From contig NZ_JAPESW010000004.1 of the NCBI RefSeq assembly GCF_028527925.1, forward strand, positions 62,001-126,000: DNA of 64,000 bases, in the 5' to 3' direction. A program made the translations under genes and the position numbers. Each line of letters opens with the position of its first letter. Positions within the stretch are counted from its first letter, which is position 1. Source of the DNA: Cellulomonas fimi (GTDB lineage: Bacteria; Actinomycetota; Actinomycetes; Actinomycetales; Cellulomonadaceae). The notes under the pieces are model-generated. The model saw only the letters and a program-made list of their open reading frames with translations. It was not told the DNA's origin and did not search any database. Below, piece by piece: positions 1-8,956 of this stretch.

Positions 1-2
1 CC

Positions 3-1103
3 GAACGGCAGACCCTCGCGCGACGCGTCGCGCACCACCTCACGGCGACCGGCGTCGACGACGTCCTCCAAGCACGGGGAGATCGCCATGCGGGCGACTC
101 CAGCATGCCGATCGTGTTTGCGGAGCACGAGGCAGTGGGCACGGAGTGCGCGCCGTGGAGCGGTACCGCGCTGGTCACGACAGACAGCGCAGCCGCCGGA
201 TGGCGGCTCGACATCTCGCCTGAGGGCGAGGCAACACTCGTGCCCTGGGAGATCCGGTTCCGCCCTCAGCGACTCGACGCTGCCACGACCGAGCGCCTCC
301 ATGAACTGCTTCTGACGTCCGTACCGCCGGCACCGGCGGAGGTAGCACCAGGTCCGGGCGGGGACCCGCTCGACCTCCTGAGGGAGCCGCCAGAAACGGC
401 GGTCGCCCGGAGCTCTGATGAGAACGCCGATCCGGTACTCGTCCGCGTGCTCGGCCACGTGGAGATCGAAGGCCTGCGGAGGCCAACAGACAGTCTCAGC
501 CCGAGGATGACCGAACTCATCGTCTACCTCGCCCTTCACGGACCTGCGACCGGCGCCGAGCTGGACGACGTGCTGTGGGACGGCGCGAGGATCAGCGCCG
601 GAACTCGAAACGCACTCGTCTACAGGACGAGGCAGAAGGTCGGCGAAGAAGTGCTCCCGCTCGTGGGACCGGACGGGATGTACCGGCTGGGCCACGAGGT
701 GGACAGTGATTGGCGGAGGTTCCAACGCTTCGCCAACGAAGCCGCCGGCGCTTCGGGCGATGCCCGCGTCGACCTCTTGCGCGGTGCGCTCGACCTCGTC
801 CGCGACACGCCATTCAAGGGCGTCGCCGGAACACAGTTCGCCTGGGCTGACCCGGACATCGAACGGATGTCGAGCACGATTGCCGACGCATCGCTCGCCC
901 TTGCTCAGGCGCTCACGGGCGAGCACCGGGACCGCGAGGCCCTCGACGTCGCGTTGCGAGGACTCATGGCCGAGCCGTTTTCGCGCCCCCTGCAGGATCT
1001 CGTGGTGCAGACGACCGCCGCGACGAGCGGCGTGGAGCAAGCCCGGGCGCGCCAGAGGCAGTTCGTGGCTCGGAACTCGGACCTCGATCCTGAACAGCTC
1101 TAG
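3..1103 (+). CDS. BTAD-domain protein, 5' end outside the window
   Basis: The reading frame is open from base 3 with no stop, so this is the C-terminal part (about 366 residues) of a larger protein; the ATG at 105 is internal. The last 230 residues have a winged-helix-like stretch (VLVRVLGHVEIEGL through TRNALVYRTRQKVGEEVLP) followed by an all-helical TPR-like segment, the layout of the bacterial transcriptional activator domain (BTAD). Large BTAD proteins, often with LysM and membrane segments, are common in actinobacterial conjugative elements. Whether it regulates transcription or acts as a scaffold cannot be told from this part. It converges on the Lgt-like gene, with 59 bases between the stops. 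Confidence 0.8.
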   Translation, partial: ERQTLARRVAHHLTATGVDDVLQARGDRHAGDSSMPIVFAEHEAVGTECAPWSGTALVTTDSAAAGWRLDISPEGEATLVPWEIRFRPQRLDAATTERLHELLLTSVPPAPAEVAPGPGGDPLDLLREPPETAVARSSDENADPVLVRVLGHVEIEGLRRPTDSLSPRMTELIVYLALHGPATGAELDDVLWDGARISAGTRNALVYRTRQKVGEEVLPLVGPDGMYRLGHEVDSDWRRFQRFANEAAGASGDARVDLLRGALDLVRDTPFKGVAGTQFAWADPDIERMSSTIADASLALAQALTGEHRDREALDVALRGLMAEPFSRPLQDLVVQTTAATSGVEQARARQRQFVARNSDLDPEQL

Positions 1104-1162
1104 CGGACCGGCGGCGTTCGCCTCACCTCTTGCGGGCGAGCTGTACCTCCTCGAGCGGCACG

Positions 1163-1966
1163 TCAGCGGCGTCGAGCGGGCTCACGGCCGGCCATCGCTT
1201 CGTCGATCGCGGGCCGCTGCAGAGGTGATCGTGCGCGCGTCCGTGCGCGGCCGTGGCTGATGACAGCGACGCCCGCCAGGATGCTGAAGGCGGCCCAGAT
1301 CTGGGGCTGCGTCAGCCCGAGCAGGACGTGCTCGTTGAGGCGCAGAAGCTCAACCAGGAACCGCGCGACACCCGACAGGACCAGGTACGCACCGAGGAGC
1401 TCGAGCTCTGGCCGCCATCGTCGCTGGAGCGCCCAGAGCACTGCGGCGATCGCCACCGCGGCGAGCGCCTCGTAGAGCGGTGTGGGATGCACTGGCACGT
1501 CGGTTGCCACGGTCGCGTCAGGCAGCGCAGCGCCCCACGGCAGCGTCGTCGGCTTGCCGTAGGTGCCGTCCCCCGACAGCCAGCACCCCACACGGCCGAC
1601 GCCGTATGCAAGCGTCAGCGGTATCACCGCGGCATCGACGACTACCGCGGTCGGCAGGTGCCTGCGGCGGGCGACGACCAAGAAGGATGCGACCCCACCC
1701 ACCAGTCCGCCGTACCACGTGAAGCCAGAGCCCCCGAGATGGTGCCACGTCACCTCGTCGGCGTGCTCGAGCAGGAAGTAGACCTTCGCACCGACGAAAC
1801 CCCAGATCGTCGCCCACGTCACGAGCGCGTGAGCATCGTCCCGACGAAGCCCGCGTTGGGTGAAAGCCCGGCCGAGCACATACGCGGCGAGGAGCGCCGC
1901 GACCGCCTTGCTCACCCCGTACGACTGGACGTCGACGCCGAAGATCGAGAAGAGAACTGGCTGCAC
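1163..1966 (-). CDS. lgt: Lgt-family prolipoprotein diacylglyceryl transferase, divergent signature
   Basis: Lgt moves diacylglycerol from phosphatidylglycerol to the lipobox cysteine of pre-prolipoproteins in the membrane. The 267-residue protein is hydrophobic with several membrane segments and carries FTWYGGLVGG (about residues 82-91) and HPTPLYEA, both Lgt hallmarks. The central signature, usually G-R-x-G-N-F-x-N-x-E, reads GRVGCWLSGDG (about 124-134), so the Asn and Glu are absent and this is an Lgt paralogue. I chose the GTG at 1966 because AAAGGA lies eight bases upstream; a longer in-frame start at 2053 would add an unnatural Arg-rich leader. Several lipoproteins are encoded on the same element, and a copper-regulon-like repeat lies 110 bases upstream. 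Confidence 0.85.
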   Translation of the reverse strand: MQPVLFSIFGVDVQSYGVSKAVAALLAAYVLGRAFTQRGLRRDDAHALVTWATIWGFVGAKVYFLLEHADEVTWHHLGGSGFTWYGGLVGGVASFLVVARRRHLPTAVVVDAAVIPLTLAYGVGRVGCWLSGDGTYGKPTTLPWGAALPDATVATDVPVHPTPLYEALAAVAIAAVLWALQRRWRPELELLGAYLVLSGVARFLVELLRLNEHVLLGLTQPQIWAAFSILAGVAVISHGRARTRARSPLQRPAIDEAMAGREPARRR

Positions 1967-2075
1967 CTCAGAGTCCTTTCGTCGTCGGCAGAGGAGGGCT
2001 CCGCGCGACGCCCACGGCGTCCGTGAGCACTGCCGATCCTCGAGCTGCAGCACCGCCGTCCCGATCTTCTTGCCG

Positions 2076-2091
2076 TCAAGATTTGGTCAAC
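2076..2091. promoter_or_regulatory. Copper-regulon-like direct repeat
   Basis: TCAAGATTTGGTCAAC has two TCAA half-sites 11 bp apart, matching the repeat found at about ten other intergenic sites. It lies 110 bases upstream of the lgt-like start and 125 bases before the small membrane protein gene. Binding by the response regulator at 41.7 kb is inferred. Confidence 0.5.
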
Positions 2092-2216
2092 GGGAGGACC
2101 GGACGCGTTGACGCGACCAAACAGCGCTTCACAGGCCGCCGGGTCGTTGACGGCTTAGTCGGAACTTCACCAAGCCTCGACCGAGCGAGATGTGGAACCG
2201 CTCCACGATGGGCGCC

Positions 2217-2612
2217 ATGACCGATGTCGAAGCCCGCGTTCGAGCCGACTCGGCCCCCGAGCGCCCGCCAGCGACGGCCGGCCGGCTGCGCGCGGTGTGG
2301 ACCGCAGTCTCGGGAGCCATGGGCTTCGTCGCGGGTCTGGCTCCGCACGTCCTCCACCACGTCGGGCCACTGATCGGTACGGCTCTCGTCGCGGGTGCTG
2401 GAGGAACCGTGGTGTTCGCCGTCATCGGGCTGGCCGCGTGCATCCCCTCCCTGCTCCGCCTACGTCGGCGCTTCCGCTCCTGGTGGGCTCCCGGAGTCGC
2501 TCTGGCCGTGTCCGGAATCGCCTTCGCTCTGTCGACCGTGGTGATAGGGCCGCTGATCAGCGAACAGCCGTCGGCTCCCACAACCCCCGCGGAGCACGCC
2601 CAGCATCACTAG
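2217..2612 (+). CDS. Small membrane protein of unknown function
   Basis: The protein has about 131 residues if it starts at the third of three in-frame ATGs (2190, 2208, 2217); none has a clear ribosome binding site, so the start is uncertain. It shows two or three hydrophobic segments (about 18-75 and 88-110) separated by a short Arg-rich loop (LRLRRRFRSWW), and ends in a His-rich tail (EHAQHH). I do not recognise a family. The pattern of a short multi-pass protein with a His tail beside lgt and a copper-regulon-like site suggests a metal-resistance accessory role, which is inference only. Confidence 0.65.
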   Translation: MTDVEARVRADSAPERPPATAGRLRAVWTAVSGAMGFVAGLAPHVLHHVGPLIGTALVAGAGGTVVFAVIGLAACIPSLLRLRRRFRSWWAPGVALAVSGIAFALSTVVIGPLISEQPSAPTTPAEHAQHH

Positions 2613-2793
2613 CGGTGGCCGCAAGCGGAGAACGGCGCATCGAGTCCCCGAGCCGCGTCCGATCGGCAGGGTCTCGCCCGCTGGCGCCCGTGTCCGAGCA
2701 GAAAGCACGAGCGAAGGAGCATTCGGCACCGCGGCAGGCCGGTCAGATGCGGGCGTTCGTTGCCCCCGGTCCCCGCGAAGCCCGAGACACGGA

Positions 2794-3606
2794 ATGGGAC
2801 GACACAGCGCAGGACGGCCGACGGCGGTGCACGGGCGGGACGGACTAGACGAGCGGCACAGCACGCCACGACGCAGAACACCGTCCCGCCTCGTAGCGCC
2901 GGCCAAGGTCGCCGTGGCGGTCACTCTGGCGACGTCGCTAGGCGCAACCGCGTCGGCGCTCGCGGGCACTGGGGCGTCCGCTCGCCCGTCCACGTCCTCG
3001 GCCGGCCCCAGCACGGTCGAGGCGCTCACCTCCGAGCTTCCCGACCTCGTACCTCCTGCATCGCTTGTAGCGAGCAGCAGCGGGGACACGAGGCGTCTCG
3101 CAGTGGGACGAGCGTCCCGCTCCTCGGCTCGGCCGGAACCGGAGGCCGACGACGGTCCCGACGCGTGTGACGGCGTCGTGACCGACCCTGGCACGAACGG
3201 TCGGGTACCTCGGTCGGAGCTGTGCGCGCTATGGCAGCGTCCGTTCGAGGACAGGGCGGATGCTGTCGTTGCCCTGTTCGCGCTCAACGACGAATACGCC
3301 GTGGTGTTCGGCGAGCCGATCTGTCTCTCGTCGGGCTACCGGACGTATGAAGAGCAGGCCGCCCTGCGTCGCACGAAGGGGGCCGTCGCGGCTCCGGCGG
3401 GCCTGTCCAACCACGGCTGGGGGCTCGCCGTGGACCTCTGCAGCGATGCGTACGCGGGTGCGCGTGGTCGCTGGCTCGCGAAGAACGCCGGGGCCTTCGG
3501 CTGGGAGAACCCCGCGTGGGCCCGGAAGGGCGGTTCCGGCTTCTACGAGCCGTGGCACTGGGAGTACGTGCCCGGACGAGACGCCATAGAAGTCGCCCAG
3601 CGCTGA
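2794..3606 (+). CDS. Secreted M15-family D-alanyl-D-alanine carboxypeptidase
   Basis: This is a VanY-like zinc peptidase that trims D-Ala-D-Ala peptide stems outside the membrane. The 270-residue protein has an N-terminal hydrophobic segment (about residues 34-58), a low-complexity Ser/Thr/Pro linker, then the catalytic domain. The zinc and catalytic motifs are all visible: SGYRTYEEQ, SNHGWGLAVDL (S-x-H-x-x-G-x-A-x-D) and EPWHWEY. The start is uncertain because there is only a weak ribosome binding site and an Arg-rich leader. Local cell-wall trimming would fit assembly of the secretion apparatus encoded just downstream, but a second M15 gene lies in the copper island, so a metal-stress role is also possible. 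Confidence 0.88.
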   Translation: MGRHSAGRPTAVHGRDGLDERHSTPRRRTPSRLVAPAKVAVAVTLATSLGATASALAGTGASARPSTSSAGPSTVEALTSELPDLVPPASLVASSSGDTRRLAVGRASRSSARPEPEADDGPDACDGVVTDPGTNGRVPRSELCALWQRPFEDRADAVVALFALNDEYAVVFGEPICLSSGYRTYEEQAALRRTKGAVAAPAGLSNHGWGLAVDLCSDAYAGARGRWLAKNAGAFGWENPAWARKGGSGFYEPWHWEYVPGRDAIEVAQR

Positions 3607-3722
3607 CTTGGCGGGAAGGTCGCGCACGCGATGGACCCGGCTGCGTCGCACGTTGGGTGACCGGCCGCGCACCTCCCGACAGAGGCCGTGCCCACGGCTG
3701 AGGCGATGTGGAGGTCAGTCGA

Positions 3723-4025
3723 ATGAGCGCGCAATCCGTCTGCTGCCGCCTGGGAGACCCCGGCGTGACGCCGAACGAGAGCGGACTTCCCGGGCTCGGG
3801 GTGGCACGGGAGGTCGTCGGCGCGCTCATGACGTGGGGCCTCGTCGCGTGCGTCGCGGGCGTCATCGTGTCGGTGATCGTGTGGGCGGTCGCGAGAGGCA
3901 ACGGCAACTACTCGTACGCGTCGGGCGGCAAGACCGGTGTACTCGTGTGCGCGGCGGGGGCGCTGCTGATCGGCGGCGCGAACGCGATCGTCGCTTTCTT
4001 CTCTGGGCTGGGCGGGCAGATCTAG
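3723..4025 (+). CDS. DUF6112-like pilin/VirB2-type small membrane protein
   Basis: This 100-residue protein opens the conjugation operon. It has a polar N-terminus followed by two hydrophobic segments (about 34-58 and 72-96) joined by a short polar loop (ARGNGNYSYASGGKTG), the shape of VirB2/TrbC-type pilins and of DUF6112 proteins from actinobacterial T4SS loci. I chose ATG 3723 because GGAGG sits eight bases upstream; a GTG at 3708 would place that motif inside the gene. The stop abuts the ATG of the next gene. Pilin function is inferred from topology and context. Confidence 0.75.
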   Translation: MSAQSVCCRLGDPGVTPNESGLPGLGVAREVVGALMTWGLVACVAGVIVSVIVWAVARGNGNYSYASGGKTGVLVCAAGALLIGGANAIVAFFSGLGGQI

Positions 4026-5138
4026 ATGTCCCTCGCGACTGTCGATCCGTGCGTCGGCCCCATCGCCTTCGTCTGCGACGTCGCCAACGCGACCCAAGAG
4101 GCGGCGGCCGACTACGTGCTGGGCAGCCTCGGCGCCGGCTTCGTCGAGAGTGCCGCACAGGTCGGTGAGCTGGCTGTCGCCGCGCTCGACTCCACCACGT
4201 CCATCGACCTCGGGGTGTCGTGGTTCCGGGACAACGTCGTGGTCATCTCGGCGGTCGCCCTCCCCATGATCGTCGGTTTGTTCGTCGTCCAGGTCATGGC
4301 GTCGGTGGTGCGGCGCGAGCCCGGCGGGCTCGTGCGCGCGGTCGTCGGTGTCGCGAAGGCGCTCGTCGGGTCAGTGCTGGCGCTGGCGGTGACGCAGCTC
4401 GCGCTGACGGCGGTGGACGGTGTCTGCGAGTACATCGCCCGTAGCGCGGGGACGACAGTGGCAGAGGCGGCGGCGCGGTTCTTCGACTTCGCGGCGATGC
4501 TCACGTTCGCACCTGGGCTGCAGCTGCTCCTCGGATTCGCGCTGATCGTGGGCTTCTTCCTCCTGTGGGGAGTCCTGCTGTTCCGCAAGGCGGCGCTCGT
4601 GCTCGTCGCCGTCTTCGCTCCGATCGCCTTCGCTGGTTCCGTCTGGGACCAGACGCGCGCCTGGACGCGACGGTGGATCGAGGTCGTCGCCGCACTGGTG
4701 TTCTCGAAGATCGTCATCGTCGTGACGTTCGTCGTCGGCTCGTCGGCACTCGCCGGCGATGCCGGCGCCGGCGCGCCGATCCGCGTCACCGACGTCGGTG
4801 CAACCGGGCTCTCGGACATGCTCGTCGGCATCCTCCTGCTGGCCATCGCCGTCTGGGCGCCATGGCTGACGTGGCGTTTCGTGCACTGGTCGGGGATGGA
4901 AGCGGCGGGTGTCATGCACAGCGCCGTCGCCGCCAACCCGATCAGTCGGGCGGCGCGGTCCGCAGCGACGACGAGCCGGCACGTGACGCAGCAGCTGGCG
5001 ATGAGCGCTGCGACGTCTGGCGTCAACGCCGCCGCTCGCGGTGCACGCGCTGCAGGGAACGGGGCACGAGTCGCGGTGCCGCAGCGGCCGAGCCCTCCCC
5101 CGCACCCCACTCCCTCGTCAGCCGGTGAGCAACCATGA
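4026..5138 (+). CDS. TrbL/VirB6-like conjugal transfer membrane protein
   Basis: The 370-residue polytopic protein has at least six hydrophobic segments between residues 60 and 300, with a Trp/Arg-rich cytoplasmic loop (SVWDQTRAWTRRWIE), followed by an Ala/Arg/Pro-rich C-terminal tail. This is the arrangement of TrbL/VirB6 inner-membrane channel components, which form part of the path for DNA and pilin through the membrane. Its ATG follows the previous stop directly, and its stop overlaps the next ATG (ATGA), so it is translationally coupled at both ends. Confidence 0.82.
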   Translation: MSLATVDPCVGPIAFVCDVANATQEAAADYVLGSLGAGFVESAAQVGELAVAALDSTTSIDLGVSWFRDNVVVISAVALPMIVGLFVVQVMASVVRREPGGLVRAVVGVAKALVGSVLALAVTQLALTAVDGVCEYIARSAGTTVAEAAARFFDFAAMLTFAPGLQLLLGFALIVGFFLLWGVLLFRKAALVLVAVFAPIAFAGSVWDQTRAWTRRWIEVVAALVFSKIVIVVTFVVGSSALAGDAGAGAPIRVTDVGATGLSDMLVGILLLAIAVWAPWLTWRFVHWSGMEAAGVMHSAVAANPISRAARSAATTSRHVTQQLAMSAATSGVNAAARGARAAGNGARVAVPQRPSPPPHPTPSSAGEQP

Positions 5139-6547
5139 CCTCGAGCACCGCGGCGCCGACGCGCTTCGGGCGCCGGGAAAGTCGAGGCATCCTGCTCGGG
5201 CTCACCGCGGCTCAGCTCGGCGTCGTGACAGTTGCGCTCGCCGTCGCCGTGGGGGCGGTCTACTCGTCGGGCGCTGCCGGACTCGTATCGGCATCACCAG
5301 CCTGGGGGCTCCTGCTCGCGGTCGGCACCGTCAGCGTCAGCGACCGACCCCTGGTGGACTGGACGCCTGTCGCCGCCGAGTGGTGCATCCGGAAGGCGCT
5401 CGGGCGCACGACCGCGGCGCTGTCGACGCGTGGCCGCGACTCGGACGGTGTTTTCGTTCCGGGGCTGGCTCGCCGCATCGACCTCGTCGACTGCTCGTCG
5501 GCCGGCGCGGTGCTCGCGATCGATCGAGCAGCGGGCACCGTCTGCGCCGCACTGCGTGTCGACGGCACCGGATTCCTGCTCGCGGACGGCGCCACCCAGG
5601 ACCACCGGGTGAGCGCGTGGGGGCGCGTCCTGGCGGCGCTCTGCCAGCAGCGGGAGGTCGTGCGCGTCCAGGTGCTCGTCCGGACGCGCCCGGGTGGGAT
5701 GTCACGGCCGCGCGCCTGGTGGGCGGAGCACTGCGTCCAGCGCGGCGACACCGTCACAACGGAGCTCGTACGGCTTCTCGACACCTCGTTCGTCGACCCG
5801 TGGGTGCACGAGGCTTTCGTCGCCGTCTCGATGAAGCTGGCTAGAGGGAGGCAGCGTGGCATGTCCTCCACCGACGTCGAGGCGACTGCCACGACCCTCA
5901 GCAACGTCGAAGCCGCCCTGGAGGCCGCTGAAGTCAGGTCGTCAGGGTGGCTCGACCGTGAGCACCTGCTGGACGCGATCCGAGCGTCCTACGAACCCGG
6001 ACCCAGCGGCCGGGCTGAGGGCGTCGTGACGACGTCGGTAGCGACGGGCGTCGACGAGCACTGGACGCACCTCGTGACCGGTGAGGCCGTGCACGCGACG
6101 TACTGGATCGCCGAGTGGCCGCGGAGCGACGTGCATCCGTGCTTCCTCCAGCCGATGCTGCTCGAGAGCGCTGCTCGGCGGACGTTCTCCCTGACCGCAG
6201 AGCCGCTGCCGATCGCGAAGGCGCTCAGGGAGATCCGGCGCGCCAAGGCAGAGCACGCCGCTGACGCCGTGCAGCGGGCGCGACTCGGTCAGGTTGAGAG
6301 CGAGGTGACGCGCGCAGAGGTCGCGGAGCTGGCACGACGAGAGGCGGAGCTCGTCGCCGGCCACGGCGACGTCCGGTTCACGGGGCTCGTCTCGGTCTCC
6401 GCGGACGACGAGCCCGAGCTGGCCCGACGGTGCGCAGCGCTCGAGACAGCTGCGGCGCAGTCGCTGTGCGATGTGCGACGACTCGTGGGCCAGCAGGGCG
6501 CGGCTCATCTCGCCGCGTGCCTACCGCTCGCGCGAGGTGTCCTGTGA
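5135..6547 (+). CDS. SCO6880-family T4SS protein (PrgI-like N-terminus)
   Basis: The 470-residue protein has two adjacent hydrophobic segments near the N-terminus (about 24-70) and a long soluble C-terminal part with a Glu/Arg-rich helical stretch around 360-420. In actinobacterial conjugative elements, SCO6880-type proteins always sit between the TrbL-like gene and the VirB4-like ATPase, as here, and are thought to anchor the ATPase to the membrane channel. It overlaps its upstream neighbour by ATGA and its downstream neighbour by GTGA. Confidence 0.8.
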   Translation: MTSSTAAPTRFGRRESRGILLGLTAAQLGVVTVALAVAVGAVYSSGAAGLVSASPAWGLLLAVGTVSVSDRPLVDWTPVAAEWCIRKALGRTTAALSTRGRDSDGVFVPGLARRIDLVDCSSAGAVLAIDRAAGTVCAALRVDGTGFLLADGATQDHRVSAWGRVLAALCQQREVVRVQVLVRTRPGGMSRPRAWWAEHCVQRGDTVTTELVRLLDTSFVDPWVHEAFVAVSMKLARGRQRGMSSTDVEATATTLSNVEAALEAAEVRSSGWLDREHLLDAIRASYEPGPSGRAEGVVTTSVATGVDEHWTHLVTGEAVHATYWIAEWPRSDVHPCFLQPMLLESAARRTFSLTAEPLPIAKALREIRRAKAEHAADAVQRARLGQVESEVTRAEVAELARREAELVAGHGDVRFTGLVSVSADDEPELARRCAALETAAAQSLCDVRRLVGQQGAAHLAACLPLARGVL

Positions 6548-7860
6548 CCGGGCAGCCGCGTCGCCGGATGTTCCGCACGACGCCGAGGCGGTACCGCCCT
6601 GGGACCCTTCGACTGCCGCCGCACCGCGCGTCGACGGCTGTCCTTGCCGGCGCCTACCCCTTCTTGGGCACCGTCCCGAGCGACGTCGGCGTCCCCGTCG
6701 GCGTCGACGCCTTCACGGGCTCGCTCTACTGCTTCGACCCGTGGGCGCTCTACGCCCGCGACGAGCTGACCAACCCGAACGTCGACCTGGCGGGGGTGAT
6801 CGGGCAAGGGAAGTCAGCCCTCGCGAAGTCGCTCGCCCTCCGGTCCATCGCTGCCGGCCGTCGGGTTTACGTCCCGGGTGACCCGAAGGGCGAGTGGGCA
6901 GCGGTCGCCGAAGCCGTCGGCGGGACGGTGATCCGCCTGGGGCCCGGGCAGCCCTCGAGGATCAACCCGCTTGACGTGTCCGTCGCAGGCGATGACGGCG
7001 CACGGGGTCGGCTGCTCGCGGCCTGCGCCGGGAGCAGCCTGCGACGCGACGTGTCGGCGAGCGAACGCGGCGCGCTCGACGCCGCCCTGAAGACCGCCGC
7101 TGCGCGGGCGGGGTGCCCGACTGTTGCCGACGTCGTCGAAAGCCTGATGACGCCCGATCGCACGGTAGCTCAGCAGGACGGCATCGCCGTCGCCGACAGG
7201 ACGCTCGACGGCCGCGACGTCGCCCACGCGCTGCGCCGCCTCGTCCGGGGCGACCTAGCCGGCATGTTCGACGGACCGTCGACCGCGCGCATCTCCCCCA
7301 CCTGTCCCATGGTCGTGCTCGACCTGTCGGCGCTGGGCACGGACGACGACGCGATCGCGATCGCGATGACGTGCTCGGCGGCATGGCTCGAGTCGACGTT
7401 CGAGGGCACCTCCGCCAGGCGCTGGGTCATCTACGACGAGGCGTGGCGCCTGATGCGCGACGTGGCGCTGGTCCGCCGCCTCCAGGCCCACTGCAAGCTG
7501 TCGCGGGCCCACGGGATCGCGAACCTGCTCGTTCTGCACCGCCTCACCGATCTCGACGCCGTCGGGAAGCGCGGCTCTGAGGCCCGCGCGCTCGCGAAAG
7601 GACTGCTCGCCGACTGCTCGACCCGGATCGTCTACCGCCAGGAGTCGGACCAGCTCGCCGCGACACAAACCGCGCTCGCCCTCACCCGGTCGGAGCGGGA
7701 CCTTCTTCCGCTGCTTCCTCGCGGGACCGGCCTCTGGCGGACACCAAGCCGAGCCACGGTCGTGCACCACGTACTTCATCCCGTGGAGCTCGACCTCATC
7801 GACACGGACCGAGCGATGCGTGACGAACCCACCGCTGGAGATGATCGCGATGCGGCATGA
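6544..7860 (+). CDS. VirB4/TraC-like T4SS ATPase
   Basis: This cytoplasmic ATPase should power pilus assembly and substrate transfer. The frame is open further upstream, but the GTG at 6544 overlaps the previous stop as GTGA and removes a non-conserved Arg-rich leader, giving 438 residues. Walker A is GVIGQGKSALAKS (near residue 90) and Walker B with the following acid is RWVIYDEAWRLM (near residue 298). The protein is shorter than VirB4 of proteobacteria because it lacks the large N-terminal domain, which the preceding SCO6880 protein may replace. Confidence 0.87.
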   Translation: MTGQPRRRMFRTTPRRYRPGTLRLPPHRASTAVLAGAYPFLGTVPSDVGVPVGVDAFTGSLYCFDPWALYARDELTNPNVDLAGVIGQGKSALAKSLALRSIAAGRRVYVPGDPKGEWAAVAEAVGGTVIRLGPGQPSRINPLDVSVAGDDGARGRLLAACAGSSLRRDVSASERGALDAALKTAAARAGCPTVADVVESLMTPDRTVAQQDGIAVADRTLDGRDVAHALRRLVRGDLAGMFDGPSTARISPTCPMVVLDLSALGTDDDAIAIAMTCSAAWLESTFEGTSARRWVIYDEAWRLMRDVALVRRLQAHCKLSRAHGIANLLVLHRLTDLDAVGKRGSEARALAKGLLADCSTRIVYRQESDQLAATQTALALTRSERDLLPLLPRGTGLWRTPSRATVVHHVLHPVELDLIDTDRAMRDEPTAGDDRDAA

Positions 7861-8956
7861 CGAGCTCGTGCGCCTCGCCGAGCAGGCGACGCTCGGCGGC
7901 CTGATGCTGCGACCGGAAACCCTCGGCTCGGTCCGGCCGTGGCTGCGAGCCGACGACTTCGCCGACATGTGGCACGGCCAGGTCTACACCTCGCTCCTCG
8001 AGCGTGAGCCGGTCGGCGGCCGCGATCCACACTCGATGGCCGCAGTGCTGGTGGACAGGCTGGGGACTCGACGAGCGAACCTCCCGCGGTTCGCCGAGCT
8101 CATCCACGTGACTCCCCCGGCGCCCGAACCGTCCGAGTACGCGCGCATGGTCGCCGGCAACGGACTTCGCAGAGAAGTTGCCGGCCTGGGCGTCCTGCTC
8201 CAGGCGGCGGCTCTCGCCAGCGCCAACGACCTCAGCGCCGGTCCCCTCATCGCGACGTGCTCGCTCGTCGACGCCGGCCTCGACCGAGTCGACGTCAGGT
8301 GGTCGCTCGCGACCGGTACACCGCACGACGACGTCGTTGTCCCGCTCCAGCTCCGCGCGGCGGCACGGAACACCGGACGAGCTGCTCGTCTTGCGGCCGA
8401 CAAGTACCTGACGGCGCACCCGCCGCGCGACCGCGAGTCGGAGCGCCTGCATGTCGCACTCCTCGTCGGGTCGTTGATCGCACACCCGGGGCGCATCTCC
8501 GACGTCTCGCGCTGGCTGCCCCCGACGCGGATCGAGGACGTTGGGTGGCGCGTGCTGTACGGCACGACGCTCGAGCTCGCGGAGCTCGGGCGTCACGTCG
8601 ACGTGGTGACCGTCGCCTGGGCCGCCACCGCCCACGCACGTCACGGCCCAGAGCTGCCGAGCCTGGCGTTGCTGCGGCAGACCGTCGACGACTCCTGGTA
8701 TGTGCACCCGCGGGAGATCGTGCGACTCGTCGCCGCGGACCAGGCGCGCCAGATCGCCGACGTCGGAGCCGAGCATCTGCAGGCCGCCGCCTCGAACGTC
8801 TCGCTGGAGATCGGCGACCTCGTCGACGCGGGACGGGCGGTGACCACGACGCTCCGGACGATCGCGCGCGCGCTCGAGCCCCGCCCGGCGACCGAGCCGA
8901 CCACGGTTCGCATCGTCGAACCGCCGTCGATCGCGGCGCACGGCGCCGCACGATGA
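7850..8956 (+). CDS. Protein with two DnaB-helicase N-terminal-like domains and no helicase core
   Basis: Residues about 1-110 (ATLGGLMLRPETLGSVRPWL and on) resemble the DnaB N-terminal domain, which in DnaB mediates oligomer assembly and primase contact. Residues about 195-310 (HVALLVGSLIAHPGRISDV, then a helical tail) look like a second copy. No Walker motifs are present, so it is not a helicase. I chose the ATG at 7850, nine bases after GGAG; a second ATG at 7841 is too close to it. Its position between the two T4SS ATPases suggests a role in handling the transfer intermediate, perhaps recruiting host replication proteins. That role is inference. Confidence 0.7.
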   Translation: MRHDELVRLAEQATLGGLMLRPETLGSVRPWLRADDFADMWHGQVYTSLLEREPVGGRDPHSMAAVLVDRLGTRRANLPRFAELIHVTPPAPEPSEYARMVAGNGLRREVAGLGVLLQAAALASANDLSAGPLIATCSLVDAGLDRVDVRWSLATGTPHDDVVVPLQLRAAARNTGRAARLAADKYLTAHPPRDRESERLHVALLVGSLIAHPGRISDVSRWLPPTRIEDVGWRVLYGTTLELAELGRHVDVVTVAWAATAHARHGPELPSLALLRQTVDDSWYVHPREIVRLVAADQARQIADVGAEHLQAAASNVSLEIGDLVDAGRAVTTTLRTIARALEPRPATEPTTVRIVEPPSIAAHGAAR

